From NCBI GenBank assembly GCA_902779675.1, contig CACZCK010000004.1, forward strand, positions 1-64,000: a DNA stretch of 64,000 nucleotides, in the 5' to 3' direction. This stretch comes from an uncultured Coriobacteriaceae bacterium (GTDB lineage: Bacteria > Actinomycetota > Coriobacteriia > Coriobacteriales > Atopobiaceae). The position numbers were made by a program, and so were the translations under genes. The notes beneath the pieces were generated by a model, which worked only from the letters and a program-made list of their open reading frames with translations, did no database searches and had not been told where the DNA came from. Below, piece by piece: positions 42,167-51,937 of the stretch. The stretch's first letter is position 1; every line of letters begins with the position of its first letter.

Positions 42167-43939
42167 CTAGTTCTCCGAGAAGGGACTCATCCAACCGAGG
42201 GGATCGGCGCCCTCGCCCTGTTCTCCGGGCTTGAACGAGGCAGCCTGCTCCATGAGGTCACTCGGCACGAAGCCTCCCTGCTCGGCCAGGTCGCGCAGCA
42301 TGGCGAGCGTCGCATCGATGTCGTGCGCAGGGCGTCGCTCCACAGGAGCCTCGTCCTCCGGATGCTCTGGCTCGCTGCCGTGAGCCTCGGCCGGTGACTC
42401 TCCCACAAAGTCGAGATGCTCGTCATGCCAGCTCACGCCAAGCGGGAACCGCGCGTCGTCGAGCGTATGCGTGCTCATAGCCAGCACCGGCGGCATGGCA
42501 CGTCGTAGCGGCTCGGTGCGTCGCTCGGCTCGAAGCACCGCATCGACCAGTTCCGGATCGTAGGACTCGGTAGCCACCAGCTCGCCGAGCGGACGGTCGT
42601 ACTCCACGTAGCCCAACAGCACCTCGTCGACCGAGGTAAAGTCTGCCTCCGTCGTGAGCAGCCTTGAGGAGCCCGCCGACATGGGCAGCTCGATCGCATC
42701 GGCCGCAGTCAGGTCGACACGCCTGAACAGGGGCGATATGGTGTTGCGCACATGCGCCATGTCGAGCACGTCGGAGCGATAGACATCCCCCAGAGGACAG
42801 AGGGCGGCAGCACGCACGTTGCCCGCATGCGCACCCAGGGCCAATGCCGTCTTGTCGAGCGACGAGAGCACGAGGGCGTCGTGTTCGCGCGCCAGGGCGG
42901 CAAGCTCGAGCTCATCGAGGTCGCGCTGGTCGAAGCCGCGCACCTGCCCCACGGAGCTGGTCACATCGATGCGCAGGCGCCGCCCCAGCTCGCGACAGGC
43001 TGGCGCCCGGTTGCCGGACGAACCTCCCACCAGCGCATGCACATGAAGCGGACCAACCGCATCGGAGGCCAGGGCCGCAAGCACCATCGAGTCGAGCGAC
43101 CCATCGAGGCACAGGGCGACGTCGGTCATACCCTGCTTGGAAAGATAGTCGTGAATCCCTAGGCAGATGGCCTGCCAGAGGTGGAAGGGCGCGTCGTAGA
43201 CCTCAGGCACCACCGCATCGCCCAGGCGCTCGGGCGCGGGAACGTCGACGTCGGCCACCAGCAGCGACTCCTCGAAGGCAGGAGCGAGTGCCGCAAGTTC
43301 GCCCGAAGGCGCCAGCACCATGCTCGAGCCCGAAAAGACCTGGTCTCCGTAGCCACCTACCGATGCCGCGCCTACGAGCCACGCACCCATGGTCTGGGCG
43401 TCGGGCACGAACCGCGAGAAGTCGAGGTCGGCACCCATCGCGCTTGAAGGGTCATCGAGTGCGAACGAGTAGCCCGACAGGAAGATGACGGCATCGACCT
43501 CGTAGTCGTAGTCATCAAGCGTGTCGAGGTCGTCGTGCGAGAGTGCAAGGGCAAGGCGCAGGCCGCCAAACTCGAACTGGGTGACCTCGCGCTCTGATGC
43601 TCCGGCCACGTTGCGCGTCGCCCGCAGCGGCCGTACCGCGCCGCCCTCGATCAGCACGACGTCGAAGACGCTCATCTCGCCGCCCGTATCAATGGGGGCG
43701 GGCACCAGTGCCGGACAGGCCAGCTCGTCGCTCAGGCGCGCCAACGCGTCGCTCACGTCGCGCAGGTACGAGCCGCGGTCCGCAAAGGGAAGCACGTCAA
43801 TGCCGGCAAGGGCCGCCAGCGGAAAGATGAGAAGCTCGACTCCCTGCTCGGCGGCCCGCTGCGATTGGGCAACCATGTGCCCGACGGTCCTGTCGAACTC
43901 GCCGGGCACCGTGTTTATCTGGGCAATGCCGATGCGCAC
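42167..43939 (-). CDS. NadE-like protein with altered active sites
   Basis: A 590-aa protein with the two-domain layout of glutamine-dependent NAD synthetase: an N-terminal nitrilase-like domain (MRIGIAQINTVPGEFDRTVGHM) and a C-terminal synthetase domain. The catalytic residues are changed. The nitrilase Glu (FPE) is Leu41 (FPLAALAG), and the nucleophile Cys is replaced by Ser134 (LALSHDDLD). The ATP loop SGGIDS reads DGSLDS, and the NKTE-like motif reads DKTALALG. It therefore probably cannot make NAD in the usual way, and may be a regulatory or structural relative. The start ATG at 43939 is the family start. It abuts repeat copy 2. Confidence 0.82.
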   Translation of the reverse strand: MRIGIAQINTVPGEFDRTVGHMVAQSQRAAEQGVELLIFPLAALAGIDVLPFADRGSYLRDVSDALARLSDELACPALVPAPIDTGGEMSVFDVVLIEGGAVRPLRATRNVAGASEREVTQFEFGGLRLALALSHDDLDTLDDYDYEVDAVIFLSGYSFALDDPSSAMGADLDFSRFVPDAQTMGAWLVGAASVGGYGDQVFSGSSMVLAPSGELAALAPAFEESLLVADVDVPAPERLGDAVVPEVYDAPFHLWQAICLGIHDYLSKQGMTDVALCLDGSLDSMVLAALASDAVGPLHVHALVGGSSGNRAPACRELGRRLRIDVTSSVGQVRGFDQRDLDELELAALAREHDALVLSSLDKTALALGAHAGNVRAAALCPLGDVYRSDVLDMAHVRNTISPLFRRVDLTAADAIELPMSAGSSRLLTTEADFTSVDEVLLGYVEYDRPLGELVATESYDPELVDAVLRAERRTEPLRRAMPPVLAMSTHTLDDARFPLGVSWHDEHLDFVGESPAEAHGSEPEHPEDEAPVERRPAHDIDATLAMLRDLAEQGGFVPSDLMEQAASFKPGEQGEGADPLGWMSPFSEN

Positions 43940-43942
43940 CGC

Positions 43943-44323
43943 TTAGATCTCTGCCTTGAAGAGACCGTGCAGGTTGCAGTACTCGTACACGGTAACGTTC
44001 TCGGCGCCGTCGCAGGCGAACTCGGCCACGGGCTCCGCGCCGGGCTGCAGCTTCTTGATCTCGAGACGGTCGTCGGTGGCGAGGGCCACGAACTGGATGT
44101 AGTGGGCATCGAGCATGGGATGGGCGACCTCGCCGACCTTGGCGACGATCTTGCCACCCTCGCGCGTGACGGCCGGGACGTGCTTCTCGCGGGCGCCGTC
44201 GCTGGAGCCGGCCACCAGCTCCTCGCAGGGCTCGCCGCAGCACACGGGCGTGCAGGGACCCTCGAGAACCTTCACGAACATGTTGGCGCACTTGGTGCAC
44301 TTGTAGAACTTGACGTCGGCCAT
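43943..44323 (-). CDS. dfx: Desulfoferrodoxin (superoxide reductase)
   Basis: A 126-aa two-iron protein that reduces superoxide to peroxide. The N-terminal desulforedoxin domain has the Fe(Cys)4 ligands C9, C12, C28 and C29 (KCTKC and CCGEPC). The catalytic neelaredoxin domain carries the ligands H48, H68, H74, C116 and H119 (EKHVP, HPMLDAHYI, CNLHG). The extra C24 and C33 are unusual. It is expected in anaerobes. The ATG at 44323 follows AAAGGGGAG. It lies 3 bp upstream of the NadE-like gene, so they form an operon. Confidence 0.95.
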   Translation of the reverse strand: MADVKFYKCTKCANMFVKVLEGPCTPVCCGEPCEELVAGSSDGAREKHVPAVTREGGKIVAKVGEVAHPMLDAHYIQFVALATDDRLEIKKLQPGAEPVAEFACDGAENVTVYEYCNLHGLFKAEI

Positions 44324-44544
44324 GGCGGCTCCCCTTTCGTCGTGCCTCTCCTGCCGATGCTATGCGCATCGCTCCCCCTATTGTACGCGAGGGCAGGCCG
44401 TGCGTATGCGAGAGTCGCACCGCCAGCTGGGCAGGCGCCAGCTTGCACCGCGTCCCTGCGGATGTACGCAGGGCCCTTTGGCCTGTGCCATGCGCCTCAT
44501 GGGACCCGCACGCGCTACCATGGTGACGTCGAGGGGAGACACGG

Positions 44545-45471
44545 GTGTACAAGCAGTTCAACACCATCGAGGAGCAGGTCGCCATCCTGCAGCGACGTGG
44601 CGTGGCCACCGGCGACGACACGCCGTCCATCCTTTTGCGCGAGGGGTACTACGCCGTGGTCAACGGCTACGGCAAGGCGTTCGTCGATGCCTCCGCCTCC
44701 GCCAGGGCGGGCGACGACCGCTTTGCACCCGGCACCACCTTCGACCAGATCTACCAGCTCTTCCTCTTCGACCGAGAGCTGCGCGCCGTCACCTTCCGCG
44801 CGGTGATGTGCGTGGAGGCCACCCTGCGGTCGGTGCTCTCGCACACCTTCTGCGAGCAACATCGCTCAGCCAATGCCTACCTGCGCAGGAACTGCTATGC
44901 ACAGGCCGGCGAGTACCTACTCGGCGCACGGGCACACGACGGCGACCTCACCTGGATGATCAACACCCTCGAGCACCATGCCCGCGGCCACGTGGCCGAC
45001 GAGCACGACGACGAGCAACGCGACAGCAACCGCGTGGCCTGGTATCGCGAGCACTACAGCGAGGTGCCGCTCTGGGTCCTGTTCAGCGACCTTACCTTTG
45101 GCAACCTGCGGTACTTCTTTGCCCTCATGAGGCGCGCCGAGCAGAAGCGCGTGTGCGAGCGCATGCGCGAGGTCTGCGGCACCACGCATGCCGGGCAGAC
45201 GCTGACCCCCAAGGGCATGCTGCACGACCTCGACGCCCTAAGCGCCTTGCGCAACGGCTGCGCCCACGAGGAGCGCGTCTACGACGCGACATTTGGCAGC
45301 GACGAGCTCACCTACCCGCAGGTACTCAAGGTCCTGGAAGCCTACCTAGCCGAGGGCGACGAGCAGCGCCTGGGCAACGCCGTGCGCGAGCTGACCCGCC
45401 GCTACGGCGCCAAGAGCACCGCCATTGCGGCGGCGCTCAGGCAGGCGGGCCTTGTGGCGGACGCAAGCTGA
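44545..45471 (+). CDS. Abi-like (AbiD/F) HEPN protein
   Basis: A 308-aa protein of the Abi_2-like family linked to phage abortive infection. The N-terminal part (EEQVAILQRRGVATGDDTPSILLREGYYAVVNGY) is the family opening, and the C-terminal RNGCAH (R-x4-H) is the HEPN RNase motif, suggesting RNA cleavage when phage infects. It starts with GTG at 44545 after GAGGGGAG. It stands alone with no partner toxin, antitoxin or modification gene and no sign of recent transfer. Cytosolic; target unknown. Confidence 0.85.
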   Translation: MYKQFNTIEEQVAILQRRGVATGDDTPSILLREGYYAVVNGYGKAFVDASASARAGDDRFAPGTTFDQIYQLFLFDRELRAVTFRAVMCVEATLRSVLSHTFCEQHRSANAYLRRNCYAQAGEYLLGARAHDGDLTWMINTLEHHARGHVADEHDDEQRDSNRVAWYREHYSEVPLWVLFSDLTFGNLRYFFALMRRAEQKRVCERMREVCGTTHAGQTLTPKGMLHDLDALSALRNGCAHEERVYDATFGSDELTYPQVLKVLEAYLAEGDEQRLGNAVRELTRRYGAKSTAIAAALRQAGLVADAS

Positions 45472-45491
45472 CGCGCCGCCGCGCCTCGAAC

Positions 45492-48400
45492 CTACGCAAA
45501 GGCCACGTGGCCCTCACTTCCCATCAGGTCGATGACCTCGGCCTTGAGCAGCACGTTGCGTGCGTCGACGCGCGTGGGCAGCTCCATGCGCATGGTGGTG
45601 CCCGACGCCTCCTGCACCAGCAGCTCAACACGGTCCATGCCGCCATAGCGCGCAAAGATCTCGTTGAGGTTCTGCATGCGGTCGTAGGTGAGCATCCGCG
45701 GGGTGAGGAACACCTCGAAGATCTTGGGACGGTTGGTGCGGTCCGACAGCTCGAGGGCCACGATGTCCTGGCAGATGATCTGGCTGCCGCGGTCCGAACG
45801 CTCCAGCTTGCCCGTCACGCGCACGAACACGTTGCCCACGCTCTCGCCGGTCTCCTGGTCGATCTCGCCGGCCAGGGTGGCGGCACACTGCTTGTAGAGC
45901 TTGGGGAACACCACCAGCGTGATCTCGCCCTCCATGTCCTCGAGGGTGACGATGGCCATGTTGTCGCCGTTCTTGGTGGTCTTCTTGGCCACGGCGGTGA
46001 CCATGCCAGCCAAGCGAATGGGCTTGCCCTCGGGCACCTTATAGCGCGTGGAGGCCGTGCCAGTAACGGGGTTCAGGTACTCCTCACTCAGCTCGATGTC
46101 GGAGATGAGGTAGTCGCGGGCCTTTGAGAGCGCGTACTCGTAGGGGCGCAGCGGGTGGTCTGAGACGTAGATGCCCAGCACGTCGTGCTCCTGGGCAAGC
46201 TTGACGGTACGGTCCCACTCGATGCCGTCGGGAGCCGGCACGTCGCTCGCAAAGCCCGAGTCCGCCACGTCGGCAAACATGTCAAAGAACGAGAACTGCC
46301 CTGCGGCGCGGTCCTTCTGGCGCTTGGCGGCGGCGTCGATGATGTTCTCGGGATTGTTCTTGTCCACGAAGTGCATCAGCTGCATGCGGGTGTAGCCCGT
46401 GGAGTCGAAGGCGCCGCTCTTGATGAGCGCCTCGACCACGCGGCGGTTGGCCTGGCTCGAATCCACGCGCTCCACGAAGTCGTGAAGCGTCTTGAAGGGG
46501 CCGCCGGCCTCGCGCTCGGCCATGATGGCCTCACCCACGCCCGCACCCACGCCGCGGATGCCCGCGAAGCCAAAGCGGATGCCCTCGGCCGTGGCCGTGA
46601 AGTCCTTACCGGACTCGTTGATGTCAGGCGGCAGGATGGCCGTGCCCTCGTGCCGGCACGCGGTGACGTAATGCACGATCTTCTCGGTCTTGCCCATGTA
46701 GCTGGTAAGCACCGAGGCCATGTACTCCTTGGGGAAGTACGCCTTGAGCCAGGCGGTCTGCATGACGAGGATGGCGTAGCCCGCCGAGTGGCTCTTGTTG
46801 AAGGCGTAGGACGCAAACTCCAGCACGTCGTCCCAGATCTTCTCGGCAGTCGCGAGGGAGTAGTCGTTGCGCACCGCGCCGTTCATCCAGTGGTCGCGGA
46901 TGGTCTCGTCCTTGCCGTCCTCCCAGTGGAAGACCTGGTCGGTGAGCATCTTGATCTTTTTCTTGGCCACCGGCTTGCGAATGCGGCTGTCGGACTCGCC
47001 CGCCGAGAAGCCGCACATCTTCATGGAGATCTGCATGACCTGCTCCTGGTAGACCATGGTGCCGTAGGTCTCCTCCAGGATGTCGGACAGGCGATCGTCG
47101 TAGAAGGCCACCTGCTTGCGGCCGTTCATGCGGTCGATGTAGTCGCTGACCATGCCCGCGCCAAGCGGGCCGGGGCGATACAGGGCGATCAGTGCCACGA
47201 CCTGCTTGTACTCGCGCGGCTGCATGCCCTTGATGGTTGCCGTCATGCCCGCCGACTCGATCTGGAACACGCCGGCCGTGTGGCCGCGGCCCATCAGCGC
47301 AAAGATCGCCGGGTCGTCGAAGGGGATCTTGTCGACGTCGATGTCGACGCAGGTGGCACCAGGCTTGATGGTGCGACGCACGGCCTCGGGCATGCGGTCG
47401 ATGTCGGACGGGTTGGGATAGTTGGCGCGGATGTTGCGCAGCGCCTTGCTGATGACGGTGAGTGTGCGCAGACCCAGGAAGTCCATCTTAAGCAGACCCA
47501 TGTCGGCCACCGAATGGCCCTCGTACTGGGTGATCTCGACGCCACCCTTGGTGTCGAGCTTGGTGGGCACGTGATCGTTGACGGGCGTGGGGGCAATGAG
47601 CACGGCGCAGGCGTGCACGCCCTCGCCACGGGTCTTGCCCTCGATGGCCAGCGCGGCGTCGATGATGCGGTGCGCGTCAGCGTCACGGTCGTAGGCGTCG
47701 CGGAAGTCCTGGCTGTAGAGGTCTTCCTTGCCCTGGGTCTTGTTGAGCACGAACTTGAGCTTGGCCTTTGGGTCGTTGCTGATCATCTTGGACAGGCGCT
47801 GGCCCATGTACACCGGGAAGCCCAGCACGCGGTTGGCGTCGTTGATGGCCTGCTTGGCCTTGATGGTCGAGTAGGTGATGACGTGGCTCACGCGGTCGGA
47901 CCCGTACAACTCGCGGACGTGTTGGACGACCTCGAGCCGCCGCTCATCGTCGAAGTCCATGTCGATATCGGGCATCTCTGAACGCTCGACCGACAGGAAT
48001 CGCTCGAACATCAGACCGTTCTCGAGTGGGTCGAAGGTGGTGATGTCCATGGCGTAGGCGACGATGGCGCCAGCAGCCGAGCCGCGGCCCGGCCCCACGC
48101 CGATGCCGTTCTCCTTTGCCCAGCGCACGTACTCCTGCACGATCAGGAAGTAGTCGGCGAAGCCCTTGGTGCAGATGACGTCGTACTCGTACTCAAAACG
48201 CTCTAGCACGTTGACGCCACCGATGGTCAGCTCGCGCCAGTTGTCGCCGTAGCGTTTGGCCAGGCCCTCCTCGCACTCCTTGCGGAAGCGCTCCTCGGAG
48301 GTCTCCCCCTCCCTCAGGCCAGGGAACTTGGGCAGGTACATGTGCGTCCAGTCGAGCTCGTAGTTGCACTTGTCCGCAATCTCGAGCGTGGTGTCGCAGG

Positions 48401-49403
48401 CCTCCGGGATCCACGAGAAGAGCTGGCGCATCTCCTCCTCGGTCTTGAGGTAGAACTCGGTGCCCTCCATGTGCTTGCGGTTGGTGTTGTCGAGCTGGTC
48501 GGCCGTGCCGATGCAGCTCAGGATGTCCTGCGTGGGGGCGTCCTCGCGCGTGAGGTAGTGGAAGTCGTTGGTAGCCACGACCTTGATGCCCAGCTTGCGG
48601 GCCAGCTTGACGAGCTGCTCGTCGAGGGTACGGTCGTTGAGGCCGCCGCGGAAGTCCAGGCCGTGGTCTTGGATCTCGATGTAGAAGTCCTCGCCAAAGA
48701 TGCCCTGGAAGGTGCGCGCCCAGCGCTCCGCCTCGTCGAAGTTGCCGTCGAGAATGCTCTGCGGGATGATGCCCTGCACGCAGGCGCTCTGGCACACGAT
48801 GCCCTCGTGGTACTCCTGCAGCATGGCCAGCGTAGTGCGCGGCTTATAGTAGAACATCTCGTTGGCGGCCTTGGACATCATCTTCATGAGGTTGACGTAG
48901 CCGGTCTCGTTCTTGGCCAGCAGGATGAGGTGGTAGCGCCGCTGACGCGTGCCCTTCTCGATGGTGTCGTCGGTGATGAAGTAGGCCTCGCAGCCAAAGA
49001 TGGGCTTGATGATGGGCACGGGCTTGCACGCCTCGACTGCCGCGAGCGCGGCGTCCTTGTTGGCCGCTCCGCCGGCCGCCTGCCAGGCGGCGGTGTCACG
49101 CTCCCACTGTGCATGCACGCGATCGTGCGGGCCGGCGTCGGGGGCGTCGGGCGCAGGCTCTTCGAGGTCCCAGTCCTTCTTGAAGCACTCCAAGTCGTGC
49201 GACCACTGCTTGAAGTCGGCCGCACCGCTGTTGTACTTGCGGCACTCGAGGTCGAAGTTGGGCACGCCGAACATGTAGCCGTGATCGGTGAGGGCAAGCG
49301 CCGGCATGCCGAGGTCGACGGCACGCTCGACCATGCCCGAGATGGGCGTGGCGCCATCGAGGATGGAGAAGTCGGAATGGTTGTGCAGGTGAACGAACGC
49401 CAT
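45492..49403 (-). CDS. dnaE: DNA polymerase III alpha subunit
   Basis: The replicative polymerase, 1303 aa. The PHP domain starts FVHLHNHSDFSILDGATPI. The polymerase acids are in PDIDMDFDDERR, and GPGRGSAAGAIVAYA plus SVADMGLLKMDFLGLRTL are hallmark segments. C-terminal parts include the helix-hairpin-helix region (FGFAGIRGVGAGVGEAI) and an OB fold (IRLAGMVTAVAKKTTKNGD). Between residues 55 and 127 there is an extra acidic segment of about 70 residues inside the PHP domain. I chose the ATG at 49403 after AAAGGAACG; the longer frame adds 39 basic residues of no family character. Confidence 0.97.
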   Translation of the reverse strand: MAFVHLHNHSDFSILDGATPISGMVERAVDLGMPALALTDHGYMFGVPNFDLECRKYNSGAADFKQWSHDLECFKKDWDLEEPAPDAPDAGPHDRVHAQWERDTAAWQAAGGAANKDAALAAVEACKPVPIIKPIFGCEAYFITDDTIEKGTRQRRYHLILLAKNETGYVNLMKMMSKAANEMFYYKPRTTLAMLQEYHEGIVCQSACVQGIIPQSILDGNFDEAERWARTFQGIFGEDFYIEIQDHGLDFRGGLNDRTLDEQLVKLARKLGIKVVATNDFHYLTREDAPTQDILSCIGTADQLDNTNRKHMEGTEFYLKTEEEMRQLFSWIPEACDTTLEIADKCNYELDWTHMYLPKFPGLREGETSEERFRKECEEGLAKRYGDNWRELTIGGVNVLERFEYEYDVICTKGFADYFLIVQEYVRWAKENGIGVGPGRGSAAGAIVAYAMDITTFDPLENGLMFERFLSVERSEMPDIDMDFDDERRLEVVQHVRELYGSDRVSHVITYSTIKAKQAINDANRVLGFPVYMGQRLSKMISNDPKAKLKFVLNKTQGKEDLYSQDFRDAYDRDADAHRIIDAALAIEGKTRGEGVHACAVLIAPTPVNDHVPTKLDTKGGVEITQYEGHSVADMGLLKMDFLGLRTLTVISKALRNIRANYPNPSDIDRMPEAVRRTIKPGATCVDIDVDKIPFDDPAIFALMGRGHTAGVFQIESAGMTATIKGMQPREYKQVVALIALYRPGPLGAGMVSDYIDRMNGRKQVAFYDDRLSDILEETYGTMVYQEQVMQISMKMCGFSAGESDSRIRKPVAKKKIKMLTDQVFHWEDGKDETIRDHWMNGAVRNDYSLATAEKIWDDVLEFASYAFNKSHSAGYAILVMQTAWLKAYFPKEYMASVLTSYMGKTEKIVHYVTACRHEGTAILPPDINESGKDFTATAEGIRFGFAGIRGVGAGVGEAIMAEREAGGPFKTLHDFVERVDSSQANRRVVEALIKSGAFDSTGYTRMQLMHFVDKNNPENIIDAAAKRQKDRAAGQFSFFDMFADVADSGFASDVPAPDGIEWDRTVKLAQEHDVLGIYVSDHPLRPYEYALSKARDYLISDIELSEEYLNPVTGTASTRYKVPEGKPIRLAGMVTAVAKKTTKNGDNMAIVTLEDMEGEITLVVFPKLYKQCAATLAGEIDQETGESVGNVFVRVTGKLERSDRGSQIICQDIVALELSDRTNRPKIFEVFLTPRMLTYDRMQNLNEIFARYGGMDRVELLVQEASGTTMRMELPTRVDARNVLLKAEVIDLMGSEGHVAFA

Positions 49404-49622
49404 GTGCACGTTCCTTTCGCGCGGGATTTCAGAGGTCCATTCTAACCGAGCCTCCCGACGCGAACCGTGCTCCGCTGGCAATGGCGTAAAGTGGCAACAA
49501 CGTGTTCGATGCGCTACCACAGGACCGCTCAGGCCCCACGCACAGCAGCGCAGAGCACGTCAGACCCTATACTTAAACGGTCGACACGCGAGGTCGAGCC
49601 TCGCCCCATGGAGGGAGCCCGA

Positions 49623-51767
49623 ATGCCACGCACGCCCCATCGCCCGATCGCATGCCTCATGCGTACAGTTGCCGCCTTTGCGATCGCTACAGGCCTCACC
49701 GCCTGTGGCGCGAAGGCCACCGCCCCGCAAGAGCCGGCCGCTCTGGCCAACGTATCAGAATCCGGCAGGACCGAGGAGGCCTACCAGGAGGCGCTCGAGC
49801 AGCGCTTCGAGGCGGGCGTCACTCTCGTCGGGCAGGAAACGTCCCAGACCACGGGCACGCCTGCTCAGTTCAGCGAGCTGGAGCCGCAGGCAGCGGCACC
49901 TGCGAAGCCCGCGCGCAAGCCCTGGACCGTGATGGTCTACATCGTGGGCACCAACCTCGAAAGCGAGAGCCCAAACGGCGAGGCCAGCATCGACATCGAC
50001 GAGATGGCCGCGGCGGGCGTCGACTTCTCGCAGGCCAACGTCCTCTACATGACCGGCGGCGCCAAGAGCTGGAAGAAGGACATCCCCAACGACAAGAACG
50101 TGGTATGGGACCTCGCGACGGGCCAGCCCGTCGCCGTCAGCGAGGCCAACAGCATGGGCGACCCCGCCACGCTCGCGTCGTTCGTCAACTTTGCCGACGC
50201 CTACTATCCCGCCGAGCACACGGCACTGGTCATGTGGGACCATGGTGGTGGCCCCGTCCTAGGCTTCGGCGAGGACGAGCTCGCTGCCGACGACGGACTC
50301 TCACTCCCCGAGATGGCCACGGCCATGGAGCAGACGCGCTACCACGGTGGCACCAAGATTGACGTCGTGGGCTTCGACGCCTGCCTGATGGGATCGGTCG
50401 AGATAGCCGACGTCTGGGCCCCGTACGCAAAGTGGATGGTCGCCTCCGAGGAGAGCGAGGCCTCCGGTGGCTGGGATTGGCGCTATCTCTCGGTGCTCAA
50501 TGGAGCGCCTGAACCCGCCGCGTTCTGCGAGGCCATCGTAAGCAACTTCAAGACATTCTACGAGCTGCAGAACCAGCAGGGCGGCCTGGGCAGAATCGAC
50601 TACACGCTCGCCGCCCTCGACCTCTCGGTCATGCCCGAAATGCGCAATGCGATCGACGAGCTTGCCGTCGCCCTCAAGTACGACGTGGACGCGGGCGACT
50701 ACTCCAAGATCAATGCCGCACGCGAAGGTGCCTGCGAGTTCGGCTTCCTGATCGTGCAAGGTCGGGTCATACGCCACGACCTCTTTGACCTCGCGGACTT
50801 CGCCACCAGGCTCGGCTCCTCGCAGCCAAAGGAGGCGGGGCGCGTGAGCGAGGTGCTCAGCCGGCTCATACGCTACAACACCACCAACATCGAGGGCGCC
50901 AACGGCGTCTCGATCTACTTCCCCTCCAACAACCCCAGCATGTGGACGCTCGCCCAGCGCGGTATGGGCACGCCTCTCGGCGACGCCTACCGCGAGCTGG
51001 AGTCGTCCTATGCCGACCGCTGGAACCAGCAGTCCGACACCGAATGGACGCTCATCAACCTCAACCCGGCCAAGGCTCCGGGAGAGGCGGCCCTCTCCCC
51101 CGACGGCACCGAGTACCTGGTGCCCCTCGACGAGGAGCAGCTCGCCGACCTCTCGCACGCCAGCTACTCGGTGCTGGCCTACGACGACACCAGCTACCGG
51201 CGCATGCTCTGCGACGTGCGTGTCGAGCCCGACGACGACGGCGTACTTCACGTCCCCGTCGACCCGAAGGTGGTCGTGGCCACCTCCGACGGGCTCGATA
51301 CCCCCATGCCCCTACTCGCCCAGCAGGTCACCGCAGACCGCTACGTGTGCCCCACGGTACGCCTGATCTCCGACGTGAGCGACGCAGACTCCTACGACGA
51401 CGTCTCGCTCGTGTTCGTTGCGGGCGAGGACGACGGGCTGCTGCTGACAGCGGCGCCCTTTGCCAGCCAGGGCGTCACGTCGTCGCGCCTGAGCGCCAAC
51501 CTGTCGGACTACCAGGCCATCGCCTCGCTGTACGGCCATAACGTCAAGCCGACGCGCGATGACGACGGCCTGCTGCCCCACACCCTGTGGGACGAGGCGG
51601 ACGACGACTATCGGTATGCCTGGACCGACATCGACGAGAGCCTGGCCTTTGGCCTGCAGCCTGCCTCGGAGCTGGGACTCAAGGTGTCGTGCCAGGTCAT
51701 CCTCACCGACCAGAACGGAGCGCAGCACGGCACGGAGCTCTTCGAGCTGGGCGGCCAGAGCAGCTAG
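49623..51767 (+). CDS. Clostripain-family (C11) peptidase lipoprotein
   Basis: A 714-aa exported cysteine peptidase. The N terminus is a lipoprotein signal with lipobox LTACG. After a low-complexity linker, the C11 domain begins with WTVMVYIVGTNLE; His207 in MWDHGGG and Cys254 in GFDACLMGS are the catalytic pair. C11 peptidases cut after Arg/Lys and act on host or self proteins. Residues beyond about 420 form beta-rich accessory domains. The ATG at 49623 follows GGAGGGAG. It stands alone and ends in a hairpin at 51786. The anchor implies action at the cell surface. Confidence 0.9.
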   Translation: MPRTPHRPIACLMRTVAAFAIATGLTACGAKATAPQEPAALANVSESGRTEEAYQEALEQRFEAGVTLVGQETSQTTGTPAQFSELEPQAAAPAKPARKPWTVMVYIVGTNLESESPNGEASIDIDEMAAAGVDFSQANVLYMTGGAKSWKKDIPNDKNVVWDLATGQPVAVSEANSMGDPATLASFVNFADAYYPAEHTALVMWDHGGGPVLGFGEDELAADDGLSLPEMATAMEQTRYHGGTKIDVVGFDACLMGSVEIADVWAPYAKWMVASEESEASGGWDWRYLSVLNGAPEPAAFCEAIVSNFKTFYELQNQQGGLGRIDYTLAALDLSVMPEMRNAIDELAVALKYDVDAGDYSKINAAREGACEFGFLIVQGRVIRHDLFDLADFATRLGSSQPKEAGRVSEVLSRLIRYNTTNIEGANGVSIYFPSNNPSMWTLAQRGMGTPLGDAYRELESSYADRWNQQSDTEWTLINLNPAKAPGEAALSPDGTEYLVPLDEEQLADLSHASYSVLAYDDTSYRRMLCDVRVEPDDDGVLHVPVDPKVVVATSDGLDTPMPLLAQQVTADRYVCPTVRLISDVSDADSYDDVSLVFVAGEDDGLLLTAAPFASQGVTSSRLSANLSDYQAIASLYGHNVKPTRDDDGLLPHTLWDEADDDYRYAWTDIDESLAFGLQPASELGLKVSCQVILTDQNGAQHGTELFELGGQSS

Positions 51768-51785
51768 CGCCACACGGACACGCAT

Positions 51786-51823
51786 GAGGCGCGGGCCGGT
51801 CCGATGGGCTGGCCCGCGCCCTC
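51786..51823 (+). terminator. Hairpin after the C11 peptidase gene
   Basis: A GC-rich stem with core arms GCGCGGGCC (51789-51797) / GGCCCGCGC (51811-51819), extended by TGAG/CTCA, with no strong T-run. A weak terminator or 3' end protector. Confidence 0.55.
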
Positions 51824-51937
51824 ACGTTGCGAAGAGCCACCATCAAAAGATAAATTGCGCAATTATCGTGCACGCACGGGGCATGGCCTACCATTGCTCT
51901 GCCTATATTTAGTCAAACCTAACTTTAAGGAGCGTCC

